A DNA stretch of 64,000 bases from an uncultured Alphaproteobacteria bacterium (GCA_902591485.1 CACJAV010000001.1:80563-144562); one strand, 5' to 3'. Counted from the first letter of the stretch, positions 53,481-63,542 are shown. Translations and numbers: made by a program. Notes: generated by a model from the letters alone, not told the origin.

Positions 53481-54008
53481 ATGAAAATAAAAAAAGGTGA
53501 CATATTAGATATTGAACTTCCTACATCAGAAGGGAAAATTTTTAATCTTAAAGAGACTAATGGAAAAAAAATATTACTTACATTTTACAGAATAGCATCT
53601 TGTAGTCTTTGCAATTTAAGAATTTCACAAATAACAAAAAGATGGAGTGAATTAGGTCCAAATTTTCAACATGTATCTATTTGGCACGCACCTCAGGATT
53701 TTTTAAAAAAAAATATGGATAAACACAACATTCCTTTTATTGCTTTAGCAGATGAAAATTATAAATATTTTTCAAAATACAATGTTGAAAGATCAATTGG
53801 AAAAACTTTATTGGCTCTTCTATATAGATTGCCAAGTTTCTTTTTAGCAGTTGTTAAAGGTTTTATCCCTTTTCAATTTAAAGGATATATGGATATAGTT
53901 ATAACTGATGTTTTGATTGATGAGTCAGGCACAGTAGTTGAAGTTCAATATGGACGTGATATTGGACATCATTTTAGTTTTAATAAAATTAAGGAATTTT
54001 CTAATTAA
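53481..54008 (+). CDS. Peroxiredoxin-like (AhpC/TSA fold) protein
   Basis: A 175-residue thioredoxin-fold protein. The active-site region reads ILLTFYRIASCSLCNLRIS, a Cys-x-x-Cys in place of the single peroxidatic-Cys pattern, followed by PFIALADENYKYFSKYNV and a C-terminal FNKIKEF. It may act as peroxidase or thiol-disulphide reductase. The middle contains a hydrophobic RLPSFFLAVVKGFIPF loop. It is convergent with the transporter gene by a 4-nt overlap. Confidence 0.75.
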   Translation: MKIKKGDILDIELPTSEGKIFNLKETNGKKILLTFYRIASCSLCNLRISQITKRWSELGPNFQHVSIWHAPQDFLKKNMDKHNIPFIALADENYKYFSKYNVERSIGKTLLALLYRLPSFFLAVVKGFIPFQFKGYMDIVITDVLIDESGTVVEVQYGRDIGHHFSFNKIKEFSN

Positions 54009-54889
54009 TTTTTTTTAGTTAAAAATATTTCTGCAAATCCTGCTAAAAACATTAATGTTCCTCCAACAGCTTCACGGAAACCAAATTTTTCGTTAGATAA
54101 TAATGCAGCACTAACTGTTCCAAAAATTATTTCTGATAGTACAAGAATAGAGAAAAGTCCTGCCCCTATTCTGCTAGGACTCCATAAAATAACAATATTG
54201 GAAGGGATAAAAAAAACAAGAGAGAGTAATATGAGAAGTGGCAACATTGATGTCCAGGACTTAATATATGGAAATGGACCAAATGCATCTGAGAAGATTA
54301 GTGATGTAAATATAGTGACCAGTAAGCCATAAAAAAAGAATGAATATAAAAGAGAACTTATATCTTCAGAACTTGCCTCCTCTAATTTAATTGCCCCTGC
54401 TGCACATAGAAAACCACCAAATAAAGCTAACCAATCACCAACACTTACTGGTATTGGTAAATTACCATCTTGACCAAACACAATCCATAATCCTAATAAA
54501 GCTAAAAAAAGACTTACCCCCCTTTGCCATTTAGGTTTTTGTTTAAAAAAAATTATTTCAAAAATAGTTGTCCAAACGGGCATTAAATAAAATAAAATAA
54601 AAACTCGCATTAGATCGGTAAATAGAAAACTATTAGCATAACAAGCAATACCTCCTCCAAAAAATAATCCTATAAGTGGCAGATGCAAACCAGTTGGCTT
54701 ACCTTTTATAAATTTCCATACAATCAATGGAGTTAATACAATAAGAGGTATTAAATACTGAGCAACTGTTCCCCATCCACCAGTTAGCCCACCATTTTGA
54801 AGTGCCCTTTGTGGAATCCAATATAATCCCCACAAACCAGAAGTTAAAAAAACAGCAATACTAATTGTTAAATGATATTTATGTCGCAT
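54005..54889 (-). CDS. EamA/DMT-family transporter
   Basis: A 294-residue protein with ten TM helices in two repeats, including LYWIPQRALQNGGLTGG and LSNEKFGFREAVGGTLMFLAGFAEI typical of drug/metabolite transporters. The substrate is unknown. A related transporter is encoded at 55854. Confidence 0.82.
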   Translation of the reverse strand: MRHKYHLTISIAVFLTSGLWGLYWIPQRALQNGGLTGGWGTVAQYLIPLIVLTPLIVWKFIKGKPTGLHLPLIGLFFGGGIACYANSFLFTDLMRVFILFYLMPVWTTIFEIIFFKQKPKWQRGVSLFLALLGLWIVFGQDGNLPIPVSVGDWLALFGGFLCAAGAIKLEEASSEDISSLLYSFFFYGLLVTIFTSLIFSDAFGPFPYIKSWTSMLPLLILLSLVFFIPSNIVILWSPSRIGAGLFSILVLSEIIFGTVSAALLSNEKFGFREAVGGTLMFLAGFAEIFLTKKN

Positions 54890-54925
54890 AAAAAAATTTA
54901 ATAACTTATGAGTACATGATCATTG

Positions 54926-55348
54926 CTAGTTAAAAGCAATTGCTGCTGAAACTAAAACTATTAAAATAAGACCTCTTCCAGTCATAGTTGCCATTTTCAT
55001 AATAGATTTATTAGGTGGTTGCTGATTTTTACTGGAGTTGTAAACATGAATATTAACAATAAATGATATGATTAATAAAAATGCTGCAGCTATAATTTTA
55101 ATTGTAAATGCAGTATTAATTGCAAAACCTCCGTATATAACGTTTGAGAGAAATATCCCTGTTATCCATAATATTATTAATGCACCTAATCCAAGATAAC
55201 CTAATATTTTTAAAACTTTACTTACATTAATATCAGGGACTTGATTTGCACGAGTAAAAACTGCATGGATTAATCCTCCTCCTACCAAAACTCCACCAGC
55301 AAATAAAATTGCTAGATAATGAAAAGTTTTTAATAAGACTATAAACAT
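54926..55348 (-). CDS. Small membrane protein, CopD/DUF2269-like
   Basis: A 140-residue four-TM protein: FHYLAILFAGGVLVGGGLIHAVF, GYLGLGALIILWITGIFLS, FTIKIIAAAFLLIISFIVN and LILIVLVSAAIAF. The early His and GGV-type helix resemble CopD/DUF2269 proteins. It is 10 nt from the MOSC gene on the same strand. The function is uncertain. Confidence 0.5.
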   Translation of the reverse strand: MFIVLLKTFHYLAILFAGGVLVGGGLIHAVFTRANQVPDINVSKVLKILGYLGLGALIILWITGIFLSNVIYGGFAINTAFTIKIIAAAFLLIISFIVNIHVYNSSKNQQPPNKSIMKMATMTGRGLILIVLVSAAIAFN

Positions 55349-55358
55349 AGAATTTAAT

Positions 55359-55802
55359 TTATAATATTTTTATAGGATCGTTAACATTTATGTTACCGTT
55401 AGTGAGTAATTCACATCTTAATCCACCTCTATTTAAGAGTTTCTTTACTAAATTTTTTTCACCTAATAATTCTTGTAAATATCTGCAAGGTTCACATAAA
55501 TCATGAATCTTGAGTCTTACCTCACCGATTAAAATTTCTTTACCTACTAATTTGTTTAAACTTATTCCTTTGGTAATAACATTTCTTCTAAAATCAGTAG
55601 GGTGTAAATGGGTACCTGAAATTTTGTTATAGTAATCTACGTTTTCACTTTCTATTAGTGTAATTTGATTATTTTTATCATTATTTTCTTTGAAATATCT
55701 ATCATTTACAATGCCTTTATTTGCAATAACTTTAATTGAATTAATAGACTCCATTTTTTTTCCAGATTCAGATGTAATGCAAATATTTACTACAGAATAC
55801 AT
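55359..55802 (-). CDS. MOSC-domain protein
   Basis: A 147-residue MOSC domain (molybdenum cofactor sulphurase C-terminal type). The segments KGIVNDRYFK, NQITLIESENVDYYN, HPTDFRRNVITKGISLNKLVGKEILIG and the Cys in IHDLCEPCRYLQELLG match YiiM/MOSC proteins. The conserved Cys would bind sulphur or a molybdenum-type cofactor. Its substrate is unknown. Confidence 0.85.
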   Translation of the reverse strand: MYSVVNICITSESGKKMESINSIKVIANKGIVNDRYFKENNDKNNQITLIESENVDYYNKISGTHLHPTDFRRNVITKGISLNKLVGKEILIGEVRLKIHDLCEPCRYLQELLGEKNLVKKLLNRGGLRCELLTNGNINVNDPIKIL

Positions 55803-55853
55803 ATAGTAATTAACATATCACAAATATTATTAATAAATAACTAATATTAAAAT

Positions 55854-56717
55854 TTAAGGATGATTTTTTATTTTTTTATTAATTAATATCATAGCTACAC
55901 CAGATATTATTATTGCTCCACCAACGTAAGCATATGTATTTGGAGTTTCTTTCAAAATAAATATAGATGTTAATAAGCCTGTTACGGGAAATAACAATAA
56001 AACACTCATTACATTATTTACAGGATTTCTAGAAAGAACACTGTACCAACAACTATAACCTATAACATTCATTCCTACTGCCAAATAAATAACTATCATC
56101 CAAGCCTCAGTTGTAGCATTGTAAATAAAATTAAAAGTATTACCTTCAATAAAATATGAAGCAATAATACATTGGGGGCCCGCAAAGATACCTAGCCATG
56201 CTGTTAGTGCAAGTCCTCCAATTTTTTCTGAAACATCTTTTGCAAAAACTTGCGCTAAAGACCATAAAAAAGCTCCTGAAAGAATGAGTACAACACCTAT
56301 TAACTTTCCTTCTAAATTAGGATTTCCACTTAGTATAGCTATACCAACAAAAGCAATAATTAAGCCAATAATATTTTTCAATGGAACTTTTTCTCCAAGT
56401 AAAAAATATGCTATTAAAATACCAAATGGAATTTCTGCCTGAACAAAAAGAGTTGCTGATGCTCCATCAAGTATTTTTAATCCATAGAAACTTAGCGAAT
56501 ACTGAATTGTTCCACCAATTATTGAGATTATAAACATTTGTTTTATAAATTTTTTTGGAAATGGAAAAAAATAGCACATTATTAAACCTGATAACGACCA
56601 ACGCAAACCATTAAGTAATATTGGAGGAAATGACTCCATAGCAGGTTTGGCAATTACAAAACCAAAACCTAGTACACAAGGAACTAAAATTGCTAAAAAA
56701 ATATCTTTATTTGACAA
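55854..56717 (-). CDS. EamA/DMT-family transporter
   Basis: A 287-residue ten-TM transporter with two EamA repeats (VLGFGFVIAKPAMESFPPIL, AYFLLGEKVPLKNIIGLIIA and the closing SIFILKETPNTYAYVGGAI). It begins 8 nt downstream of the DmdA-like gene on the same strand, so it may carry a substrate or product of that enzyme, such as an organosulphur or betaine compound; this is inference. Confidence 0.82.
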   Translation of the reverse strand: MSNKDIFLAILVPCVLGFGFVIAKPAMESFPPILLNGLRWSLSGLIMCYFFPFPKKFIKQMFIISIIGGTIQYSLSFYGLKILDGASATLFVQAEIPFGILIAYFLLGEKVPLKNIIGLIIAFVGIAILSGNPNLEGKLIGVVLILSGAFLWSLAQVFAKDVSEKIGGLALTAWLGIFAGPQCIIASYFIEGNTFNFIYNATTEAWMIVIYLAVGMNVIGYSCWYSVLSRNPVNNVMSVLLLFPVTGLLTSIFILKETPNTYAYVGGAIIISGVAMILINKKIKNHP

Positions 56718-56725
56718 ATCAAATA

Positions 56726-57835
56726 TTAAACAAAAGGTATATTACAAAGAACTCCGGTTTTAGTTTCGTTGTTCAGTGTAATTTCCACTTTTGTATCTAC
56801 TGTAAAAAAAGGTTTATCAATCATGGCTATACCAATTACTTGTTTAAAAGTTGGACTATATACACCAGATCGTAACTCCCCTACTCTTTTAGAATTTATT
56901 CTAATCTCAATTGCCTTAGATACATTTATTTGATCATGGTTAATTTTTACACCCATAAGTTTTTTTGAAATACCTTTTGCTTTTATTTCTTTAAGTTTTT
57001 CTTTTCCAAGAAAATTAACATTACTATCCAAATTTACATATTTATCAAATCCACATTCTAAAGGGTTATCATTTAAATCAAAATCATTTCCATAGGATAA
57101 TAAAGCGCTTTCAATTCTTTCAATTAAATGTGGGCAACCAGGTTTAACATTAAATTCTGTTCCTAATTCAAAAAGATAATCATATAATTTCAATCCAGAT
57201 TCAGTATTTTGAACATAAATTTCGTATCCACCTTGTTTTGACCAACCACTTCTTGCTATTAAGTGCTTAGCACCTTTAAAATCAAAATAATCAAATCCAA
57301 AAAATTTTAAATCTGTTATAGCTTTACCAAATACCTTTTCCATCAATGAAAATGATTTAGGACCTTGAACTGCCATGATATCAACATTGGGTTCAACGAT
57401 TTTAACATTAAAATTTTTCCCTATTGCCAATCCTTTTGCAAACAAAATTACATCAGAGTCTGCAATTGATAACCACCATTTATTTTGATTAAGTCGCAGT
57501 ACAACCGGATCATTAATTAATCCTCCTTGATCATCAATGATGGGACAATAATAGCATCTACCATCTTTAGATTTAGATAAATCTCTACATGTCATTAACT
57601 GAACAAGTTTCGCTGAGTCATCACCAGAGATTTCTACTTGTCTTTCTGCAGCGACATCCCAAATTTGAACGTGCTCTTTTAAATGATAATATGAGTCTTC
57701 AAGAGAGTCTTTAAATCCTGCAGGTAGTAACATGTGATTGTAAATTGAGTATGCAGTCACTCCTTGTTTTTCTATTCTAGAAGTATAAGGTGTTGATCTA
57801 AGCCTTTTCGCTTTTGCTATATTAATTGAACTCAT
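56726..57835 (-). CDS. dmdA: DmdA-like DMSP demethylase (GcvT family)
   Basis: A 369-residue tetrahydrofolate-dependent methyltransferase fold. It resembles DmdA from SAR11 and roseobacters rather than glycine-cleavage Gcv[70 protein letters not shown] and [17 protein letters not shown]. DmdA moves a methyl group from dimethylsulphoniopropionate to tetrahydrofolate, giving methylmercaptopropionate and methyl-THF. Other dmd genes are not in the window. A related non-DMSP aminomethyltransferase remains possible. Confidence 0.75.
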   Translation of the reverse strand: MSSINIAKAKRLRSTPYTSRIEKQGVTAYSIYNHMLLPAGFKDSLEDSYYHLKEHVQIWDVAAERQVEISGDDSAKLVQLMTCRDLSKSKDGRCYYCPIIDDQGGLINDPVVLRLNQNKWWLSIADSDVILFAKGLAIGKNFNVKIVEPNVDIMAVQGPKSFSLMEKVFGKAITDLKFFGFDYFDFKGAKHLIARSGWSKQGGYEIYVQNTESGLKLYDYLFELGTEFNVKPGCPHLIERIESALLSYGNDFDLNDNPLECGFDKYVNLDSNVNFLGKEKLKEIKAKGISKKLMGVKINHDQINVSKAIEIRINSKRVGELRSGVYSPTFKQVIGIAMIDKPFFTVDTKVEITLNNETKTGVLCNIPFV

Positions 57836-57931
57836 AAATATTCGAAACCCATAATTATAACGGTTAATGAAGTCTACAATAATTTTAGGGAAATGTTATT
57901 TAGTTTGTTATATTTTTGAATTTAATAAAAA

Positions 57932-58924
57932 CTACATTTTCCATCTTAAAGCAGGTGTATGGACAGCGCTATCCCAATGTTTTGCAATATCTGCATCAAG
58001 TTTAGTTACGGTAAAAGAACCACCAGCCATCTCAAGAGATGTAGTATAATTCCCAACAAGAGATCTAGATACTTTTATATTTTTTTTCTCAAGTAGTTTT
58101 TGGCCACATTCAAATAAAAGATAAAGTTCCATAAGAGGTGTTCCTCCAAAACCATTAACATGTAATAATACTTCTTGATTATTATCAGGTTTTAAATCTT
58201 CTAAAATTGTCTCTAATATTTCATCTGTTAATTGATTTGCAGATTTTATTTTTTCTCTTCTTCTGCCTGGTTCGCCATGTATACCCACGCCAAATTCCAT
58301 TTCATCATTTGATAATTCAAACGTTGGTTTACCTGCTGCTGGAACTGTGCAACTAGTAAATGCAACGCCCATTGACGCTGTCATTTTATTAACATGATCT
58401 CCAAAAATTTTACAATCTTCCAATGATGCTCCAGTTTCAGCTAAACTTCCTACTGTTTTTTCAACTATCATTGTTCCAGCCACCCCTCTTCTTCCAGTTG
58501 TGAAGGTTGAGTCTTCTACTGCAACATCATCATTCACAATGATGGTTTGATTTTCATGCTCGATCATATCTGCACCCATTTCAAAATTCATAATGTCTCC
58601 TGAATAATTCTTAACAATAAAGAGAATCCCTTTGTTTTTATGAACTTCATTTGCTGCAGCTTCCATTTGATCAGGAGTTGGAGCACTGAAAACTTGACCT
58701 GGACAAGCTGCATCTAACATACCATAACCTACAAAACCTCCATGCAGAGGTTCATGACCAGAGCCACCACCAGAAATAAGGGCTACCTTATCATTTTGAG
58801 ATTTATTTTTTCTAAAAACAAAATCAGGCGATAATCTAACATCGATAATATCAGAATGTGCTTTTCCAAAACCTGTTAAGCTCTCTGTTAAAATATTTTC
58901 TACTTCGTTAACGAATTTTTTCAT
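57932..58924 (-). CDS. dhaK: Dihydroxyacetone kinase subunit DhaK
   Basis: A 330-residue substrate-binding subunit. SGGGSGHEPLHGGFVG, LDAACPGQVFSAPTPDQM, GDIMNFEMGAD and the covalent substrate His in FGVGIHGEPGRRR are all visible. It pairs with DhaL, encoded 1 nt upstream on the same strand. No PTS-type DhaM is present nearby, so the pair may be ATP-dependent and act on dihydroxyacetone or a tetrulose. It is the last gene of the polyol-type operon. Confidence 0.9.
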   Translation of the reverse strand: MKKFVNEVENILTESLTGFGKAHSDIIDVRLSPDFVFRKNKSQNDKVALISGGGSGHEPLHGGFVGYGMLDAACPGQVFSAPTPDQMEAAANEVHKNKGILFIVKNYSGDIMNFEMGADMIEHENQTIIVNDDVAVEDSTFTTGRRGVAGTMIVEKTVGSLAETGASLEDCKIFGDHVNKMTASMGVAFTSCTVPAAGKPTFELSNDEMEFGVGIHGEPGRRREKIKSANQLTDEILETILEDLKPDNNQEVLLHVNGFGGTPLMELYLLFECGQKLLEKKNIKVSRSLVGNYTTSLEMAGGSFTVTKLDADIAKHWDSAVHTPALRWKM

Positions 58925-58925
58925 A

Positions 58926-59549
58926 TTATTTATTTATAAACTGATTACAGATAGCTTCAATAGCAAGTTGAGAAGATCGTGCACCTGGATCAATGTGACC
59001 TTTAGCTCTTTCCCCTAAAAAAGAAGCTCTTCCTTTTGTTGCAATTATATCCTTAGTAGACAACATTCCATCTTTGGCTACATTATTTATATTATTAGCA
59101 ACTTTTTCAAAATCTGTTTCATTTTGTAATTCTATTAAACTTTTTGAAACTGGAATTAAAACATCAAGCATTGTTTTTTCACCCACATCTGCTTTGCCTC
59201 TTTTTTTCATTGATTGAACACCTTCAAAAAACATTTCAGATAAATTATGTAAAGCATTTAAATCTGAATTGTATTTTTTTGACATCCCCATTAATAATGT
59301 AGCAAATAAAGCACCAGATGATCCCCCTACTGTTGTCATTATTTTCATTCCTAATTGTTTAAATATATGATCAATAGGCTTGTCCATTAATTCTTCTTTC
59401 AAATTTAATATTTCATCTAAACCTCTTAAAATATTAAATATATGATCACCATCACCAATTTCTTGATCTAGCTTTTCTATTTCATCTTTATGATTTTTAA
59501 TACTAATTTGTATATTATTAATTGAATTAAATATTTGATCTCCATTCAT
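58926..59549 (-). CDS. dhaL: Dihydroxyacetone kinase nucleotide subunit DhaL
   Basis: A 207-residue ADP/ATP-binding subunit with IGDGDHIFNILRGL (metal-binding aspartates), MTTVGGSSGALFATLLMGM and DVGEKTMLDVL, as in DhaL. It is coupled to the SDR gene by a 1-nt overlap and lies next to DhaK. Nucleotide delivery without DhaM suggests ATP use, which the sequence cannot prove. Confidence 0.88.
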   Translation of the reverse strand: MNGDQIFNSINNIQISIKNHKDEIEKLDQEIGDGDHIFNILRGLDEILNLKEELMDKPIDHIFKQLGMKIMTTVGGSSGALFATLLMGMSKKYNSDLNALHNLSEMFFEGVQSMKKRGKADVGEKTMLDVLIPVSKSLIELQNETDFEKVANNINNVAKDGMLSTKDIIATKGRASFLGERAKGHIDPGARSSQLAIEAICNQFINK

Positions 59550-60295
59550 TACAAACTCATCCCGCCATCAATATTATAAACTGATCCAGTTACAAATGAA
59601 GATCTATCACTTAACAAAAATAAAATTAGATCAGATATTTCTTCTGGCTTGGCAACTCTTCCAATAATCTGCCTTGAATTAAAATCTTTTCTTGCTTGTG
59701 AAGGATTGTTAGAAGTTAATACTCGTTTTCTCCAAGTTGGAGTATCCACTGTTCCAGGACATATAACATTGCATCTAATACCTTTTTTAGAATAATCTGC
59801 AGCAATTGATTTAGTCAAACCGATGATTCCAGCTTTTGATGCTGAATATGCAAATCTTCTCTTAACTCCTTTTATAGAAGAAGCAACTGAGGAAATATTA
59901 ACAATAGTGCCTTTATTCTTTTTTAAGAATAATTTCATAAAATATTGAGTTACAAAAAAAACAGAAGTTAAATTTGTTTTTATAGTTTCATCCCAATCTT
60001 GTATTGAACAGTTCATCAAATCACCCTGAGGAACTATTCCAGCACAATTAACTAGACCATCAATATTCTTAATATTTTTTAAATTTTTGTTAATATCATC
60101 AATATCTGTACAGTTGATATTTTTTAATACACAATTTTTTTTTAACTTTGTTTGTAATTTGTTAAGAGATTTTTTATCTTTATCAATTGCTATTATTGTT
60201 GCGCCTTCTTTAGCAAGCAAAATTGAAGCTGCTCTTCCAATTCCATTGGCAGCTCCTGTTATTGCTATAATTTTTTTATTAAAAGAATATTTCAT
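59549..60295 (-). CDS. Short-chain dehydrogenase/reductase in polyol operon
   Basis: A 248-residue SDR with TGAANGIGRAAS, the acidic residue after strand 2 (IIAIDKDK) favouring NAD, NCAGIVPQGD, catalytic Ser in VNISSVASS and YSASKAGIIGLT. It probably oxidises an imported polyol to the ketose that DhaKL phosphorylates. The polyol is unknown. Confidence 0.87.
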   Translation of the reverse strand: MKYSFNKKIIAITGAANGIGRAASILLAKEGATIIAIDKDKKSLNKLQTKLKKNCVLKNINCTDIDDINKNLKNIKNIDGLVNCAGIVPQGDLMNCSIQDWDETIKTNLTSVFFVTQYFMKLFLKKNKGTIVNISSVASSIKGVKRRFAYSASKAGIIGLTKSIAADYSKKGIRCNVICPGTVDTPTWRKRVLTSNNPSQARKDFNSRQIIGRVAKPEEISDLILFLLSDRSSFVTGSVYNIDGGMSL

Positions 60296-60314
60296 GTAAA
60301 AAACATGAGATTGA

Positions 60315-60623
60315 TTAACGTGAGGACTCTAAATAGTAACTATATAAATAACCTGAACCTATAGCCACTAAAGCTACTATAATTAATATAACAAAAATTA
60401 TTAATCCTATTTTAATTAATTGAGAACTCTTTACGCCCTCAACACATAAAGGTACTAAATTAAAAGATAGTCCCCCAATTACAACTGCTACGCATCCAAT
60501 GCTATATAGTGTCATGGAAAATGGTTGAAATAAAAAAACTAATGAAAGAATACTAAAACCAACAATAGCTCTCTCAACTACTTTAGCTTGTTTTTTTGTA
60601 AGACCTTGGTTTGGTTTATTCAT
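60315..60623 (-). CDS. Small membrane protein in polyol operon
   Basis: About 102 residues with two or three TM helices (FSILSLVFLFQPFSMTLYSIG, VAVVIGGLSFNLVPL, LIKIGLIIFVILIIVAL). I place the start at the ATG at 60623 (MNKPNQGL) with a nearby AGAG, rather than the longer frame at 60641 that would overlap the ATPase by 26 nt. DUF2160-like small proteins occupy this spot in glycerol-type ABC operons, but similarity here is only positional. Confidence 0.55.
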   Translation of the reverse strand: MNKPNQGLTKKQAKVVERAIVGFSILSLVFLFQPFSMTLYSIGCVAVVIGGLSFNLVPLCVEGVKSSQLIKIGLIIFVILIIVALVAIGSGYLYSYYLESSR

Positions 60624-61704
60624 CTCTAATGACCTTTCCATCTTTATTAAATAAATGCACTTGTCCTTCTTTTGGTTTTAAATTTATTGTGTTACCAATA
60701 TTTAATCTGTGTGATCTACTTAGAACTGCTCTGAAAGTTGATTCATTAATTTTGATATGAACTAAGATTTCAGAACCCATATTTTCTATTAGATCAATTG
60801 TACCAGAAAAATTATCCGACTCATTATTATCAACAATCTCAAAACTTCTTGGTCTTATACCTATAAAATAACTATCATTCGTATTTACATCTAATGGAGT
60901 TTTAAAATCTATCTTCACTTCTTGACCCAAAATATTAATTTTCATTATTGATGAATTAATTTCAATTATTTTACAATCTAATATATTCATTTGAGGTGTA
61001 CCTATAAATCCAGCTACAAATGTATTATTTGGTTTTGCGAAAATGTCGTGTGGAGAAGATATTTGCTCTATTAAACCATCTCTCATAACTGCAATTTTTG
61101 TTGCCATTGTCAGAGCTTCTAGTTGATCATGTGTTACAATAACTGTAGCTTTTTTTAAATCAGATAAAACTTCTTTTATCTGGCCTCTCATTTGTTCTCT
61201 AAGTTGTACATCAAGTCTACTTAAAGGTTCATCAAATAAAAAGCATTGAGGATCTCTGATAATGGCCCTTCCAACAGCTACTCTTTGTTTTTCTCCCTCA
61301 GCAAGTTGATGCGGCTTTCTATTTATAATGTCTTTTAATTGTAAAATATCAGCAACTTCAAATATTTTTTTCTTAATTTGCTCATCAGACAAATTTTCAG
61401 CATGAAGTGGATTAGCTAAATTTTCTGCAACACTTAAACTTGGATAAAGTGCATAAAACTGAAATGCCATTGCTAAATTTCTATCTCGTGTATCTAAATT
61501 GTTAACATTATTATTACCTATTAATATATCACCAGATGTTGCCACTTCCAAACCCGCAACCATTCTTAACGTAGTAGTCTTGCCACAACCAGAGGGGCCT
61601 AATAAACATAGTACTTCATTCTCCTCAACTTTTAGTGAGACATTATTTACCGCAATTAATTTATCAAATGCCTTAGTAAGATTTTGTAATTCAATTGTAG
61701 ACAT
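60616..61704 (-). CDS. ABC transporter ATP-binding protein (UgpC/MalK-like)
   Basis: A 362-residue ATPase. Walker A GPSGCGKTT, Q-loop FQFYALYPSLSV, Walker B CFLFDEPLSRLD, H-loop VTHDQLEALT and a C-terminal OB/TOBE domain (FIGIRPRSFEI). The signature motif reads LAEGEKQRVAVGR rather than LSGGQ, an unusual variant. It energises the two permeases encoded upstream and may also serve the transporter at 16258, which has no ATPase. Confidence 0.9.
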   Translation of the reverse strand: MSTIELQNLTKAFDKLIAVNNVSLKVEENEVLCLLGPSGCGKTTTLRMVAGLEVATSGDILIGNNNVNNLDTRDRNLAMAFQFYALYPSLSVAENLANPLHAENLSDEQIKKKIFEVADILQLKDIINRKPHQLAEGEKQRVAVGRAIIRDPQCFLFDEPLSRLDVQLREQMRGQIKEVLSDLKKATVIVTHDQLEALTMATKIAVMRDGLIEQISSPHDIFAKPNNTFVAGFIGTPQMNILDCKIIEINSSIMKINILGQEVKIDFKTPLDVNTNDSYFIGIRPRSFEIVDNNESDNFSGTIDLIENMGSEILVHIKINESTFRAVLSRSHRLNIGNTINLKPKEGQVHLFNKDGKVIRDE

Positions 61705-62567
61705 TATTTTTTAATGGTTCCAAAGGTGACACCTCTTAAAAGTTGATTTTGAAGAAGATAAGTTATTAGGAAAATTGGAATGATAAATAAACAAATCATG
61801 GCCGCTAATAGTCCATAATCTACATTAATTTCTCCTCCAATTGTCCTTGCCATTGCTGGCGGCATTGTTCTTGTTAATTTATTTGTAAGTAGAAGTGAGA
61901 ATAAAAATTCATTCCAAGTTAGTATAAGTGCAAAAACTGATGTTGCAGCTAATCCTGCTTTTACCTGAGGAATACATACACCAAAGAATACTGATCTTTC
62001 TGAAGCACCGTCCATCCTTGAAGCATCTTCTATTTCTGTGTTTAATTCATCAAAAAAACTTTTCATCATCCAAATAGAAAAAGGAAGATTGAAAGCTGTA
62101 TACATCAATATAATGCCTGTATAAGTTCCAGCTAGACCTGTGATTCTAAATATCAAAAATATTGGAACAATAACTATTATGGGAGGAAGCATTCTTGTAG
62201 TCAGAATAATGAACAAATAAGTGTCATTACCTCTAAGTGGATGCCTTGAAAATCCGTATGCTGCTAAAGTACCAATTAACAGTGCAAGCAATACACTCAT
62301 TCCTGAAATATAAATACTATTAAAAAAATATACATGAAAACCAGTTGCAACATACTCCGTACTGTTTGCCATCGCTCTAAAAAATATGTGATAAAAATTT
62401 TCAAAAGTAGGTGTGAAAAACCATTTAGGAGGTGTTGCTAATGTATCACTTCTAGATCTAAAAGCTGTTAAAATAATAAAAAGAACTGGAAAAAAATATA
62501 TGAAAGCTACAATACTAGCTAATCCTGTCCAAAGCCAACCAGCTTGTCCTATTGCTTTTTTCTTCAT
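61704..62567 (-). CDS. Polyol-type ABC transporter permease (MalG-like)
   Basis: A 287-residue six-TM permease. The EAA loop EDASRMDGASERSVFFGVCIP precedes LTWNEFLFSLLLTN; the start overlaps the preceding permease stop by 4 nt. It forms the membrane channel with its partner. Confidence 0.9.
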   Translation of the reverse strand: MKKKAIGQAGWLWTGLASIVAFIYFFPVLFIILTAFRSRSDTLATPPKWFFTPTFENFYHIFFRAMANSTEYVATGFHVYFFNSIYISGMSVLLALLIGTLAAYGFSRHPLRGNDTYLFIILTTRMLPPIIVIVPIFLIFRITGLAGTYTGIILMYTAFNLPFSIWMMKSFFDELNTEIEDASRMDGASERSVFFGVCIPQVKAGLAATSVFALILTWNEFLFSLLLTNKLTRTMPPAMARTIGGEINVDYGLLAAMICLFIIPIFLITYLLQNQLLRGVTFGTIKK

Positions 62568-63472
62568 ATATCTTCACTTTCTCTTTGCTTAATTACATAC
62601 AAATATAAACTTGTTAATACGATTACTGCAAAAAGTAAGATATAACCCATTGCAGCAGAATTACTGGTTCTAAAAAATTGGAACGCAGTTCGATAAACTA
62701 GAACACCAATAGTTTCAGTAGCTGTTCCAGGTCCTCCATTAGTTAGAATAAATACTAAATCAAAAATTTTAACTGTTTCAATTGTTCTAAATAAAACTGC
62801 AAGTAATAATAAGCTCCTAACATATGGAAACGTAATAGTGGTAAACTTTCTCCACCAACTCATCCTATCAATTTCTGCAGCCTCATATAAGTGTTTAGGA
62901 ACACTAACTAAACCTGCTAAAACTAGTAACATAACAAAAGGAGTCCATTGCCAAGCATCAGCAACAATCACACCAATGAGTGCTCCAGCAGGAGTTGAAA
63001 GTAAAACATACATTTCACCAGTAATAAATGATTGTACAAATTGACTTAAAAGACCAAATTCTGGTTCATAAAATAATTTAAAATAAATTGCCACAGCAAC
63101 ATTACTTAGCATCATAGGTGCTAATACAAACATAAGAAGAATTTTTCTTAGCGGAAATTGTGAAGCAAATAAAAGTGCCAAGAGAAATCCTAAAATCATT
63201 TGAAGGCCTACACTTCCAGCTACAATTATCGCTGTAGTTTGAAGAGACTCCCAAATATTATCTTTAGTTAAAACTTTTTCGTAACTATAAAACCAACTAA
63301 ACTTAGGAAGCTTTAAAGTATTTGCTCTGTATTTAAAAAAACTTAGGCCAAAAGACCACATTAGTGGAATAATATTTACAAGTAACAAAACTATAATTGC
63401 TGGTGCAATTAGTAAAGGGCCTCTGCGACTAGGATCCAAAAACCAAGAGAGAAAACCTTTATTATTATTCAT
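62564..63472 (-). CDS. Polyol-type ABC transporter permease (MalF-like)
   Basis: A 302-residue six-TM permease with EAA loop EAAEIDRMSWWRKFTTITFP and the following VKIFDLVFILTNGGPGTATE segment. It is coupled to the MalG-like gene. A terminator hairpin lies between it and the binding-protein gene upstream. Confidence 0.9.
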   Translation of the reverse strand: MNNNKGFLSWFLDPSRRGPLLIAPAIIVLLLVNIIPLMWSFGLSFFKYRANTLKLPKFSWFYSYEKVLTKDNIWESLQTTAIIVAGSVGLQMILGFLLALLFASQFPLRKILLMFVLAPMMLSNVAVAIYFKLFYEPEFGLLSQFVQSFITGEMYVLLSTPAGALIGVIVADAWQWTPFVMLLVLAGLVSVPKHLYEAAEIDRMSWWRKFTTITFPYVRSLLLLAVLFRTIETVKIFDLVFILTNGGPGTATETIGVLVYRTAFQFFRTSNSAAMGYILLFAVIVLTSLYLYVIKQRESEDI

Positions 63473-63501
63473 AATTATTATTTCTTATAGAGTAATTTGA
63501 A

Positions 63502-63531
63502 AAAAAAGCCCAATTTTCATTGGGCTTTTTT
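63502..63531. terminator. Rho-independent terminator between binding protein and permeases
   Basis: GCCCAAT and ATTGGGC form a 7-bp stem with a TTTC loop, flanked by an A-run on the left and a T-run on the right, so it works on both strands. Between the binding-protein gene and its permeases it would let part of the transcript stop early, which keeps the binding protein more abundant; such partial terminators are common in ABC operons. Confidence 0.8.
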
Positions 63532-63542
63532 AATGTTAATTA

